Positions 1 through 10,818 of a stretch of 64,000 bases of DNA are shown here, piece by piece; the stretch's first letter is position 1; each line of letters begins with the position of its first letter. The stretch comes from Fomitopsis serialis. Its lineage: Eukaryota; Basidiomycota; Agaricomycetes; Polyporales; Fomitopsidaceae. The notes under the pieces are model-generated. The model ran no database searches, was not told the origin of the DNA, and saw only the letters and a list, made by a program, of their open reading frames with translations. A program made the translations under genes and the position numbers. Where the stretch lies: assembly GCF_022376445.1 (NCBI RefSeq), contig NW_025955025.1:62001-126000 (forward strand). The letters are read 5' to 3'.

Positions 1-558
1 CTGTATATGCACATCTTATATGCTACAATAGGGATTAGATACATAATGTGACATGTGCTGAATGTATACAACAGATGAGTTGCTGTACAGCACGCAAGGC
101 ATTCTCGTGCACGGTAGGGATGCCTACCTACACTAATGTACTGGTTCTCCGAATCTTGAATCATCCACTTTGGGTGGATTGGCCATGCCAACTCTGTGTA
201 TTGATAGGCTATGCTCTTATGTAATACGACTCTACTAGATCCCTATATACTAAAGTATCTGCGTGCAGGGGCCAGTCGCCCTATGCACTTGCAGTTCGTG
301 TATGTTGCGCACACCTGTGCCCTCAGGCTGTGTTGCAGTCACCGGCTTTTGACTCATGCGCCTGCCTTCCGTTCGTTGGACGCGCATGCGTACTGGTCCT
401 CCGCCCTGCGCGCTCGTGGTCACCGTGCGTGTGGTCACGGTGCTGGTCCGCACTCTGTGTCTGTCCGCTTGCCCTCTCTCTGGCTTGCCCTCTCACTCGC
501 CCATCCTCTGAGCCGACTTCCCCTTCGCCCATTGACCCACCTGCTCACCTGATTGTGT

Positions 559-736
559 ATCTGCCCGCTCGTCCGCTAGTCCGCTAGTCCACTCTTCTGC
601 TCGTCTGCTCGTCTGCCCGTCCACTCGTTCGCCCGCTCGTCCGCCCATCTGCCCGTCCACTTGTCCGCCCGCTCGTCCGCCCATCTGCTGGTTCGCCTAC
701 CCTCCCGCTCGTCCATCCGCTCGTCCGCCAGCTCGC
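559..736. repeat. CT/CG-rich minisatellite
   Basis: The plus strand repeats variants of the words GCTCGTCCGCC, CATCTGCC and CGTCCAC for about 180 bp, including a nearly exact direct repeat of about two dozen bases. The minus strand would translate as Gly/Arg/Asp/Glu-rich nonsense in several frames, so I read this as a simple-sequence minisatellite and not a gene. Confidence 0.7.
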
Positions 737-924
737 CCAAGCAATACTGCTGCTTAGCATACCACGACGTGAACATCGCAGTCGCTGTATGCTTCGATGA
801 TGTGCCAGATGGCGGATCTGCTACAGGGGCCACTGACATTTTCATCTCGCAGTTCATAAAGTACTTAGGAGGTCCACAAGCTGTTTGATACTCTTATCCA
901 GCGCCGTCGGGCAACCAATGTTAC

Positions 925-976
925 TTCTTTGGTGCAGCGGTTATCGCCTTCCCTGGTGCGCAGGTTCAAGTCTCTC
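925..976 (+). other. tRNA-like A box/B box pair (possible SINE head)
   Basis: TGGTGCAGCGG at about 930-940 resembles a Pol III A box. GGTTCAAGTCT at 963-973 is a close match to the B box. The spacing is right for an internal promoter, but I cannot fold a full cloverleaf with an acceptor stem. This may be a tRNA-derived SINE head or a decayed tRNA; a chance match is also possible. Confidence 0.3.
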
Positions 977-1900
977 ATAATATCATTTTTGCAGATTTTG
1001 GGGTTTAACAACACGGTGACGTTGAGAATTTACAAAACATTTTATCACAGACAATCCCAACACTCCACCAGTACTAGTCCGGCATGGCTCGAGTGCTATG
1101 TACTCTGATCAAGGCCAAAAACCATACGCATTGTGAATCGCGCTGTCGACGCATGAGCGCCGAGCATTGTCCTGATTCGGATGACCGCGCGACGCCCGAG
1201 GCAATTCTCACGAGGCGGGGGTATGTCCCTTGGACAGAGCCACTGTCTCCTTTAGGCAGGTGCATCAGATGAGGATCTCTGATGCGACCGTTACTTTGGG
1301 CGCCTCACGGGCGTCTATTCAAAGGGGGGGTCGCCCTCACAAACTGCCCCAGATGTGTCGGAGCGGTGGTGGGGTGCGTCCACACGGATGGGTACAAGAC
1401 CAGAGAGTGCCAGCTGCAGATCACAATATTTATGTATCAGGCCTGGACTACAAGGGCAGTAATTGATGTATCAGTATGCCAGCTACAGGTGCCTGAGGCA
1501 TCCCCGAGGCTGTATTCCCTGGCTACATCCGTGAAAAATGGGCATGTCAGCAACAACGGGGAATGGGAAACAATACCTGAGTAATGGGAAAAATGGGCAG
1601 CAGCAGCCTGGGCGCCTTCCACCTGTACAATACTTGCCCAAGGTGTCCCCGAGGTGGGATTTCCCCGCAAAATGGGCATCCACAGGTGGGAGCACACATA
1701 GCTACGGGCAATAAACAAGCAACATGAGTAACGGGAAATACAATACAAGTCAGTACTGGGAGACCAGGATATGTCATTAACAGGAAACTATAAAGTACGT
1801 AGTCAGTACCAGGAAAATACTTACAAGACTACATAAACACCAGGACAACACACATCAATAATCACAAGAGTAACACACAGCATTGAACCAACCAAACGCC

Positions 1901-1929
1901 GCCAGCCCATGGCGAAGCCGCGGGCTGGC
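1901..1929. repeat. GC-rich hairpin with GCGAAGC apex
   Basis: The arms GCCAGCCC and GGGCTGGC pair perfectly, and GGC-GAA-GCC forms the tip, with a two-base mismatch between outer and inner stem. It is an isolated GC-rich fold in CpG-poor surroundings. Confidence 0.6.
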
Positions 1930-1985
1930 ATTGCATTAGCATGTAACCTTAGAAGTAACATGGTGCACAGAACAAAAGGACCGCT

Positions 1986-2015
1986 GCCAGACCTGTGGCG
2001 AAGCCCAGGTCTGGC
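1986..2015. repeat. GC-rich hairpin with GCGAAGC apex
   Basis: The arms GCCAGACCTG and CAGGTCTGGC pair over 10 bp. A single unpaired T leads into the same GGC-GAA-GCC tip as the hairpin 70 bp upstream, although the outer arms differ in sequence. Confidence 0.6.
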
Positions 2016-5000
2016 ATGCAATAGCATTGTAATATTATGGGCCAGGGCGACATGAAGCAGCGAATGAAGAACTGCCCCAGCAACCCATAGCGAAGCTCGT
2101 GAATGGAAGACAATGTTCATTAGACCATGTGGATCATTCTCTTCCTCAGTGGCGAGATGCAATAGGGAGCCATTGCCATCCTGGACATTGACTAAACTTC
2201 AGGCTTGAGACAAGCAAAGTTCAGCGCCACAGGCGCATCGCACCAGTCACGTGGGCGTAACTCACTTGCCTCTTGCTGGCTGCGATGCGCATCAAGAGTG
2301 TTTCCCAGGGTGTTTCGCGCATGTGGGAATTCTCAAGTGCATTGGTATGTTTTTTCTATGTGTGAGACAAGTATATCACACTGAAATCTGCTCTGGGAAC
2401 ATCATATATGCTATATGTCACAGGCTCAAACTGGCATGATACAATTGACCAAGCAGACAGCATTGGCTACTGACCACGTACTTGAAGGCAGCCAGAATGC
2501 ACTTAAAAGTATCATTGCATGGGCAATTGATGGGGTCATTATGGAACAGTCTCCAATTTGGCCCACTACATGATTGCGTCAAGGCGCACATTGTGATCCT
2601 CTTTGCCAACATCACATTCTGCAGCTCCACAGAGATGATGCCCACAATGTGCAGAACAAAGGCAACAGTGAGGAGCAAATTGGTTTTCAGGCTCACGATG
2701 TCCCAGAATCTGGGTGTATGCCATGAGACAAACAGGAAGAGCTTCAATGAAGAGCTGGTACACGCAATCAGCCTGAGGGGAAGGGATGGAGGTATGTAGA
2801 GCTCAGCAGACTAACCTTGTGTGAATCTACAGTGATGTTTTGAGTGCATTCAGAGCATTGCATATGCACATTCTGGCTCAGACTCTCCGTGGAAGGAGAA
2901 TGTGTTACTACTAGTAGTAGGGGCTTACAGGATGTGATCTTTGACAATACCTGTCATTTGCATATTCTCAAAGAGGCACACAAGCTGGACAGAAGTGGGC
3001 ACAAGGCTCTCCACTGCAAGAAGCAGGGCCAGTTTCCCAACATGCCAATACCAATGTTGCTAGACAAAGAGCTGCATGCCGAGGCTGCTGCATCAACAAA
3101 TGACTGGCACTGCTTTGAGTGATCAAGCTGGTTGGTGAGACAAGACTCACAAAACTCAGCAGACTGAGAGGAGAGATCAATGCTCAACTCAACGTACCCC
3201 AGCTTTTAATGACAATGAAGTCCCACAGGTCTGGCTGCCAATGAAGACGAATAACATCAAGAAAGCAGTGGCCCCACAGGAGCTCAAATAGACTTATTTT
3301 GTGTGCACATGTACTGGTCTGTCTGAGTCAATAGTGTCACTGCTCGCTCAATGCTTGAGATACTGGATCAGAGACTCAACTTAATCTTGACTGGAGGCAG
3401 TACTATACTAGCACCACTGTCCACTGATCCACCAGCAGAACCTGAGCCTGATTTGGAAGCAGATGAATTTCATGTTGCCGAGATGTTTTGTGCCTGTAGA
3501 GGCCAATGTGCAGACAAGACACAATTGAGAGTCTGACCACAATATTGGTGGTGCGTTGCTGACTAAGTGGACCAGGAGCAGTACTGGTGTTGCCCCTCTC
3601 CATTTTGTGCCCCGTGTAACTTCTAAGCTTACATGCTAATGCAATGCCAGCTGGGTGGTTCCACCACTGGCTGGCAGCATTTGGTTCTTTCAATGCTGTA
3701 TGTTACTCTTGTGAGGCATGTTTTCCTAGTGCTTATGCAGTCTTCCCATTACTGACATGTGTTTTCCTGGTACTGACTACATAATTGGTGGTTTCCTGTT
3801 ATTGATGCTTCCTGGTCTCCCAGTACTTAATTGTGTTGTGATTCCTGTTACTCATGTCATCTCCTTTAGCTATGGTGTATGCTCCTGCTGTGTGATGCCC
3901 ATAATCACCCATTAGAAATCCCACCTCAGGGGCGCCTCAGGCAAGTATTACTCAGGTGCAGGGGAGCAGATGGTGCCCCAGCTGTTGCTACCCATTTGTC
4001 CTGTTACACAGGTGCTGTTTCCCATGACTGTTCCCTTCCTGGGATTCTGGTTGTAGCTGACATGCCCATTTCACATGAATGTAGCCAGGAAATGCTGGCT
4101 CAGGGACACCCTGGGCTAGCATCACATAAGCGCCCACAGGCAGAAGGCACCAAGAGCTTAGGGGAGGAGGGCACACCACATGAGGCCACACAGCAAAAAT
4201 GGCTTGCCATGTGAGCAAGCTACACCACAGATCCAGGCTCCTAAAACCAGCTGTCCACAGTGTTCTTGTTCCTACATGTTGCTGGGGGAATATATGCTTT
4301 ATATTGAAACAGCATTTCATACTGAACCATGGTGGCAACAAGGGACCAAGGGTTCCTCAACAGCACTCAATAAGACTACTGAACAACATGTGCAGGGCCC
4401 CATGGAGTCACTGTGTACTTCACTAACGTGCCAGGCTGCCCACTTCCCCCACACAGCATCCCCCACACAGCATCAACAATAATCTCCCCAGTGGCCATGC
4501 AGGAGTTCTCTCTGCAGATACTCCAGTAAATAAGACCTACCATACGGGTACATCATTTTGATGAGTCAATAAGAGCCCTCTAGGGCATGCCTTGGTGACC
4601 AGTTGGGCCAGACATCCTACAGGGTTCTCTTTGTCTTAGTCAGCTAGGGGGTTCCATATATAGGAAGTAGAAAAAAATCCATTTTCTGATGCAGCATGAA
4701 ATCCTGTTTTGATATAAAGCTAGAAATCTCCCAGTGACATGTAAGAATGAGAACACTGTGGATGGCTGGTTTTAGGAGCCTGCCACAGATCCACCCTCAA
4801 TCACATTCCTTTTAGATGGAAAGTGGCAATGTGAGCATAGCAAGGGGTGTTCTCATCTGCCCTCATATTTGCAAGGTGACATGAGGGGGAGGTTTCTTGA
4901 GGAAGAGGCTAGAGGTTGGGCCCAGCATTAGCCAGGGACAGACATGGAGAGAGAGCCACTGGGTGGGCAGGCCTTCTCTAAAACAATTACCTTCCCTCAG

Positions 5001-5200
5001 AAGTGCATCTCACCCCTCTTGGCAAACTCAGTGCTGCAGCAATGGGGAGTGGTGGACAAGAGAAAATCACCCAATGGTGCTAAACACCAGAGTGAAGTGT
5101 TTGGGCTGTGCTCAGGCAGACACCAGGACTGCCCTTGCAAGCTCACCAGTCCTGCACTTCAGGTGTTGTCTGAAAACAAAATTTGGTTCCTTCATGATAC

Positions 5201-5450
5201 ACTGCACGGCATTTTTGTCAACATCAGTCATAACAGGGCTTGAGCTTCTAGTTGAGTTGGGGTGAAACTAAAGGGAAACTGAAGTGAAGGTTAATCCAAA
5301 GAGAAACATGAACTGCCAACAATGAACTTGACAGACTGAGTGGACCAGCAATCCTAGTAGCTGATTAAGTCCCAAACTTTATGTGCACTTCACTTCAGAT
5401 TTACAGCTCAACCCCTGTTATGACTGATGTTGACAAAAATTTGATACAGT
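5201..5450. mobile_element. MITE-like element, about 250 bp
   Basis: TTTTTGTCAACATCAGTCAT at about 5,212 recurs as its reverse complement near 5,421-5,440. The match continues to AACAGGG on the inside and, with CG/TG differences, to an ACTG end on the outside. The element has no coding capacity. A TA dinucleotide lies near each end, which fits a Tc1/mariner-like origin, but the target duplication is not clean. Confidence 0.55.
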
Positions 5451-5516
5451 ACGTCAGCCTTTCTCAAAGTGCTCTAGGTCATGGCTATCTCTTATCTCTT
5501 CATCATACCTAATAAA

Positions 5517-5718
5517 AGTTACTGGCTGGGGGCAGCCAGTAACTCCCCTAACCTTGCCAAGAGTGCCCAAATGTCTCCAGGAGCTCCCTTGTATTACAAG
5601 GCAAAGAATACACACAAGCACTCACTTAAAAATGCGCGAGGGGGTCTTGGATGTGGCCAGGAAGAGCGTGGGAAACAACCCAAAAAAGGAAATTTTACTG
5701 GCTGCCCCGGCCGGTAAT
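5517..5718. mobile_element. MITE-like element with palindromic ends
   Basis: The left end AGTTACTGGCTG-GGGG-CAGCCAGTAACT (5,517-5,544) is a hairpin in itself. The right end (5,695-5,718) is its inverted copy but reads CCGG where the left reads CTGG. The ends therefore form terminal inverted repeats of about 24 bp that differ mainly by CG-to-TG changes. The interior has no gene. Confidence 0.6.
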
Positions 5719-5720
5719 TA

Positions 5721-8700
5721 TTATATAGTTAGGGACGTCATGAGGACCTTGCCGCTGCCAGTGTATGCGTACGCAAGGCATCGCTCCAGAAGGGCCACCA
5801 GCTCAATTTGCGTGGGCGGGATGATGTTCCGCTCGCGCAAGAATTGGCTAAAGTCCTCGAAGAGCTCCACCAGCAGGGACGATATCGGGAAGGTGGTCCA
5901 ATGATACACAGCGGGAAATACCTGTCACTCACAGGTCAGACAGCAGCACCGTCAGACAACAGAAACGGAGACGTACTTTTGGCTCAAAGACCACAAGGTG
6001 CTCTCGCAGGGGCAGCTGGATGTCCGGGCTGAGCGTTCGTGCGATGAGCTGGATGATGATGTTCCGATACAACACCCTGGTGAACATTGAGGTCAGCCCA
6101 GTAAATCACAAAGTGCCGCATAACACGAACGTACTCTCCGGTTCGCATATCAGGTGGAAGGTTGTCGAAGTTGACCACGAACATGTTCTCCAGTCGTAGG
6201 TCCCGTGCGACGCTCTCATCCATCAGCAATGTCTTCAGGCGTTCGTGCGGAAGCTGCCCAGTGAGACGGCTGAGCAAGTTGGCGAGGACAGCCTGGGCAG
6301 GTTTTGAGCGGGCCCATGCACCGGTGAAGGCCTGGGTCATCATTCCCGTGCAGACCTCGTGGGAGCGAGCGGTGGGCCGCATCCTGTGTGAGAACGCGTT
6401 GTACATCTGTGACGACCATGCCTCGATGATCGGGCCCAGTCCACCGTGGGCGAGCACATACTCCAGCTCCGCTTCTTCTTGTTCAGACAGAGGTGGGACC
6501 CTTGGCCGTTTGCGAGACGACCCAGCATCCCCCGCAGCAGCCGCTGCCTCGTCCTCAAGCACGGCAAGGAACCGACGCATGACCTTTCGAGTCGTGAGAG
6601 ACTCCTTGGAAAATCCTGCCGGTGGGGGCGGGAGTCCCCTGCGAAGCTCTCGTTCGATGTCGAGGATGGTACTGTTGTACTGCTGGAACATGCGCGTGGA
6701 CTGCACGTTCCCGTATCTGCCGAGCAAAGCCTGTGGGTAGGAGTGCACAGCGAATGCCTTGCCACTTCCACGTTCCGCCTCCATCGCGTCCAGCTCTTTT
6801 GCCAGCCGTGTTTCCTCGTCGTCGACATCATCATCGCTGCCTTCAACACCTTGGTCCTCGTTGAACTGGGCCCGGAACTCTTTGTCTTCGCTGTTGTCCA
6901 CATCAGATCCATTGCCGTCTCCGCCATTGCCTGCAGCCTGCTGCCGTCGACGTCGGGCAGCTTGCCGAGCATTCGCCACAGTGTCGTACATGTCGTGGAT
7001 GCTCATCAAGTCGCAGAGCACACCACAGCTGAGCTTCGGGTCGTAGTCTTCGTTGGGCACCCGTCGAGCGATCCGCCGACCCTCGTAGGTGTAGATTGGA
7101 TTCTCCTTGCCGTCCTGGTCCAGAAGTGGATATGTGTACAGGTCCACGGGGTCATCGCTGTCGTAGCGGTCGTGAGTGTCATAGACATCACCGTGTTGGT
7201 CGAGAATGTCGTCCGGGTCAATGGGTGTCCAGTCATTGACCACCCGAGCTCTGTTGTCCAGGTGTCAGAGGCCACACAGCGGGATTATGTGAGATGCCAC
7301 TCACCCAATGTGTGTCGCAATGGCTAAACTCGCCGTTCGAATCCGAGACCAGTCACGTTCACCACCCCATCTATCCCGCTCATTGGCAAGAGAGTTCTGC
7401 ACGCCAATCTCCTCGTTCTGCCCATACCGAACTGACATGATGAGGGGTGTGTGATCCGTGAAGAACCTATCTTCCTTCCACGCAGCTGGCATCTCCCGGA
7501 CAAATCGCTTCCACACTCGCGGCATGCACTCGTCCAACGCCCTTGCCTGAGCGAGGGTCACGTTCATTGCGGGGCCCGAACTGTGCAAAGAATGTGCGTG
7601 TCAGTCAAGTCAAGTGCATCACCACCCATATCTTACCCGCACTCGCGCAGTCTGCGCCAATGCGGGTAAATACGAACAACAAAGGCCTGGAGAGATGACC
7701 CGTTTCGACAAGCATCTCTTCCCGCACTCGCGCTCGCTGCGCCAATGCGGGTAACCGGCCGGGCTACTACTATATGGGAACAGACCGACTCACAAGATGT
7801 TGCAGATATCGTCAAAGGACCACTTCTTCAGGTCCGTCCCTTTCCCATATCGGAGATGGTCGGCCAGAGAGATGTCCCGGTAGTGGATCTCAGCGAGCCA
7901 GTGCACGACAAAGAGCGTGTAAATCTTGAACCTCGTCGGGGTGAGACGCGAATCCCCTTTCTTCACGTTGTAGCCAGACGAAGGCGGAGCACGTCCAGGA
8001 TCGTACATGTCCGCAAAGAACACGTTCGGCGCAAAGACCATCCAGAGGTTCTCCAGACCGTACTTGCCAAAGTACGCGCACCGTCCATCCGTATCAAAAC
8101 CGGCCTTGCCCTTCGCTTTCATCTGGCTGTTCTGCTGCTGGATCTGCAGCACCAAGACATAGTTGTGCATCGAACGTGCCTTTGGCAATGCGACCGGAAG
8201 ACCCTGCGTGCGAGGTACGTACATCACAAAGTCAAGGTAGTGCGGGCCACCTCGCCAGTGCAGGCGCGGATCGTCCGGCTCGATGATCATGTTGTCGTCC
8301 ACCTCCACCTTCGTCCTCGTCTTCAGCAGCGACACCGCCTCCTTGATCGTCCGACGGTTGACCCCCTCGCTCATGCGCTTGAGTTCGGACAGCTTGATCC
8401 GCCGCTGCTTCATATTCGTCCACACCCGCTCTGTCTCATTTCGGTCCACCGCCGCGGTGTGCGCCTCAAACGTGTGACGACCCACATCATCCTGGCTCAT
8501 CGGTTCGTCAGTGGTGAGGCTCATCGGCACGTTGTCCAGATTGAAAGGCTCGTCCAAGCCAGTGAGCGCACGGTCAGCTCTTCGTGGTCTCTGCATCAAT
8601 TTGAAACGGTGAGTCACAGCAGTTGACGATGACGACGGACGGTAACTCACATGGCAGCATCTATGACCCTCTGGTGAGCTTCTGTCAGTTGGTCTTCGTC

Positions 8701-8879
8701 CCCCGGGTCCTCGTCACCGCTGCCACGCCCTTAGCATACTCGCACAACAGTCAGATTTGTAGGAGTACGCACAACTCGTAAAAGTCCCTGTTCCCATTTG
8801 CAGGAAGGGCCAGCGGTGCGTCGCGCGGGTCCAACGGAGCAGACCGGTCTTCCTGTGGTGCGTCATCGCTCCGGGGCAT
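5721..8879 (-). CDS. Gene B: large multi-exon protein of unknown function
   Basis: I do not recognise the family. The model runs from an ATG at 8,879 to a stop at 5,721. Main exons are about 7,794-8,590, 7,305-7,580, 5,977-7,250 and 5,721-5,921, with matching phases at the 7.6, 7.3 and 5.9 kb junctions. The protein is about 900 residues with a long acidic, Asp-rich linker followed by a helical C-terminal half. The intron at 7,581-7,793 is about four times the usual length because it holds two copies of the GC-rich palindrome. The frame breaks near 6,085 (one base extra or two missing) and reads well on both sides. It lies downstream of gene A on the same strand, and both carry the palindrome in introns, so they may belong to one element. 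The exons upstream of 8.6 kb are uncertain. Confidence 0.55.
7633..7754. repeat. Two copies of GC-rich palindrome in gene B intron
   Basis: Copies lie at 7,633-7,669 and 7,719-7,754. Each begins near CCCGCACTCGCGC and ends near GCGCCAATGCGGGTAA. Both sit in the long intron of gene B, and their right arms carry the variant CCAATGCGGG. Confidence 0.85.
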
Positions 8880-10818
8880 CGTTGCTGGCAGGCGGGCAAC
8901 AGGGACAGCAGCGGGCGACAAGGGGAGGGCAACACACACGCAGACTCAAGGAAGGAAGGACGGGGGAGAGAGAGAGAGAGAGAGACAAACGGACAGTGAG
9001 AAGGATGGGCACGGTCTAGGGTGAGCGGAGACAAATGCCATCAAATTCGAGACAGGGTCGCGTGGCAACAGCGGCGGGATGAGCCTGGAATAACATTTCC
9101 GGCTGTGAGCTTGTGCAACGACTCTTCGGGCGGAGGGACACCAAATTAGGCGACGCACTGTGGCTGTGAGATGCAACCGCACCTTCTTGATCGGCGCGTG
9201 TTGCGCTGAAACACTCCAAGCCGATCGAGCTGCTACAAATGGTCATGCCGCCGCAGCACCCTCGGGCAGTTCACAAGTCCCCGAAACCGCAGCCCGCGGA
9301 TGGCGGAATCCGACGTGTTTTGGGCTGAAGTCAGAGAATGAGGGACTGAGCATTGTCTCTGCACTTGACAAGTTAAGTTCAGCAACGGCGAACCACGTCC
9401 GATGCACCACATTTGTTTGACCGCGTTGCGTTCGAGCGAACAGAACGGTCAATTGACACACATACCCAGTTTGTTCCGTTTGGACCGTTCATCCTCCCTT
9501 GGCCGGTGTGTGCTCTTGTACGTTGATTACCACTGTAGATATACATGATGTTGTCACTGTGACTTAGTCATTCATTTTGTGCGTGTTCCCAACCGCTCTT
9601 GTTGCTGTTGCTCTGGTTAGTCACCGTTTATCATACCTCCGCAGAGTTGCTCTTTTGCAAGTTCAATCGCATCGCCTGTGCTGTTGGTGAATGATTACAG
9701 CTGTTTCCAAAACGATGGGCCCCGCATCAAGAAACCGCACTCAGGCGGAGTGTGTCGGTCTCCCTATTCCCATCAAGATTGGACCATAACCGGCACGTCG
9801 AGGGCGAGCCAGACTACGGCGGGTGGCTGAGGTCGACTGGCAGAAGGTGCGGATCACCTTGAAGGCAAGATCCGACGCTCTCCGCCCGTGTACGCATTTT
9901 TGATGAGGGGCCTATCGTTTTGGAAACAGCTGTAATAACGGTGGTGCTTCAGACGGGATTACTTATCTGTTGCGAGATGTGTTTGCATCGTGTAATGGCC
10001 ACGTTACACAAGCCCGCTTAGGGACACGATACAATGTGTCACGGACTATCTAGGACTTGACCGATGAGATAGCTAGGGACGACGGACATGTTGTTAGGGA
10101 CTTACCAGAAATGTCCTGGCCTATCCCGTACTCGCGCTCTCTGGGATGTATTCCCTTGTCTTGCCAATGGCAGTGTCTGGGGCTCGCGCCCTTCTTTGTT
10201 CATGAATTCGTGTGCGCTCGCTTGCTCTTGGTCATCCTCGTGCCTCGACCTCTCAACTGGACATAACAGTGATCAACCCGATCCGCGCGTTGCACATGGC
10301 ACTCACTGTTGTAAACTGGCGTGACATGAGCAAAGTCAACTTGGCCATGCATGCATGTTGTCATGCCAACACGAACAGGGATTCTCCACTTTGAGGCACA
10401 CACACGACTCGGCGAGATCAGTGTCATGAAATGTCATCACAGAGTCACAGCAGAGTATTGTACATGAAGGGCCACAGCGAGCGGGGAACGACGTGAGAGG
10501 CATAGATGGCGGCACTGTACACGAGAAGAGATGCTACTGAAACCAAGTCAGCAAAAGGATCACGTGCAGCCACGTGACACAAGGACGTACCGAGGATATT
10601 GATGAGTACACAGTACAAGTGCTGCGTGGTTGCTGCATGCGCGTGAGTAGGTGCGAAAAACGAATGAAAGCGGACTCACAACACGAGTCGCCAAGCAATG
10701 ACGGTCAGCACGAACAACGAGACGGGAGAACGAACGACACAGTACACCAGCACAGACACAACAGGACACGACGTACAGAAGACGGAGCGAACGTACCAAG
10801 GACACGCGCGTGCGACGG
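8880..10818. other. Intergenic stretch between genes A and B
   Basis: I see no gene here. It contains a GA dinucleotide run near 8,967-8,985 and a MITE-like element at 9,694-9,936. Frames of 60-90 codons exist on both strands but have no partner exons or known motifs. It may include regulatory sequence for gene B. Confidence 0.5.
9694..9936. mobile_element. MITE-like element, 243 bp
   Basis: ATTACAGCTGTTTCCAAAAC at 9,694 is repeated inverted at the right end (to 9,936). The match of about 30 bp extends to CGATRGGCCCC with one mismatch. It carries no open reading frame of note. I could not identify a clean target-site duplication, so the superfamily is open. Confidence 0.75.

Larger units (their letters stand above)
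1480..4110. repeat. Diverged large inverted repeat
   Basis: The arm at about 1,480-1,826 reads as the reverse complement of about 3,745-4,110. Shared words in the same order include CCTGGCTACAT, AATGGGCATGTCAGC, AATACTTGCC, GGTGGGATTTC and CAGTACCAGGAAAA. Identity is roughly 70-75 percent by eye. The 1.9-kb interior has no recognisable transposase. It could be an old long-terminal-inverted-repeat element or two opposite insertions of one repeat. Confidence 0.5.
1..5200. other. Gene-poor, mostly CpG-poor repeat region
   Basis: I recognise no protein-coding gene here. Reading frames on both strands are short and match no family I know. From about 1.4 kb the base composition is AT-leaning and CpG is rare, unlike the block after 5.7 kb. 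The stretch holds a CpG-rich CT-type minisatellite (about 0.56-0.74 kb), a tRNA-like promoter pair (0.93-0.97 kb), a diverged inverted repeat (1.48-4.11 kb) and two GC-rich hairpins (1.90-2.02 kb). The rest looks like old transposon debris, which is inference. Confidence 0.6.
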
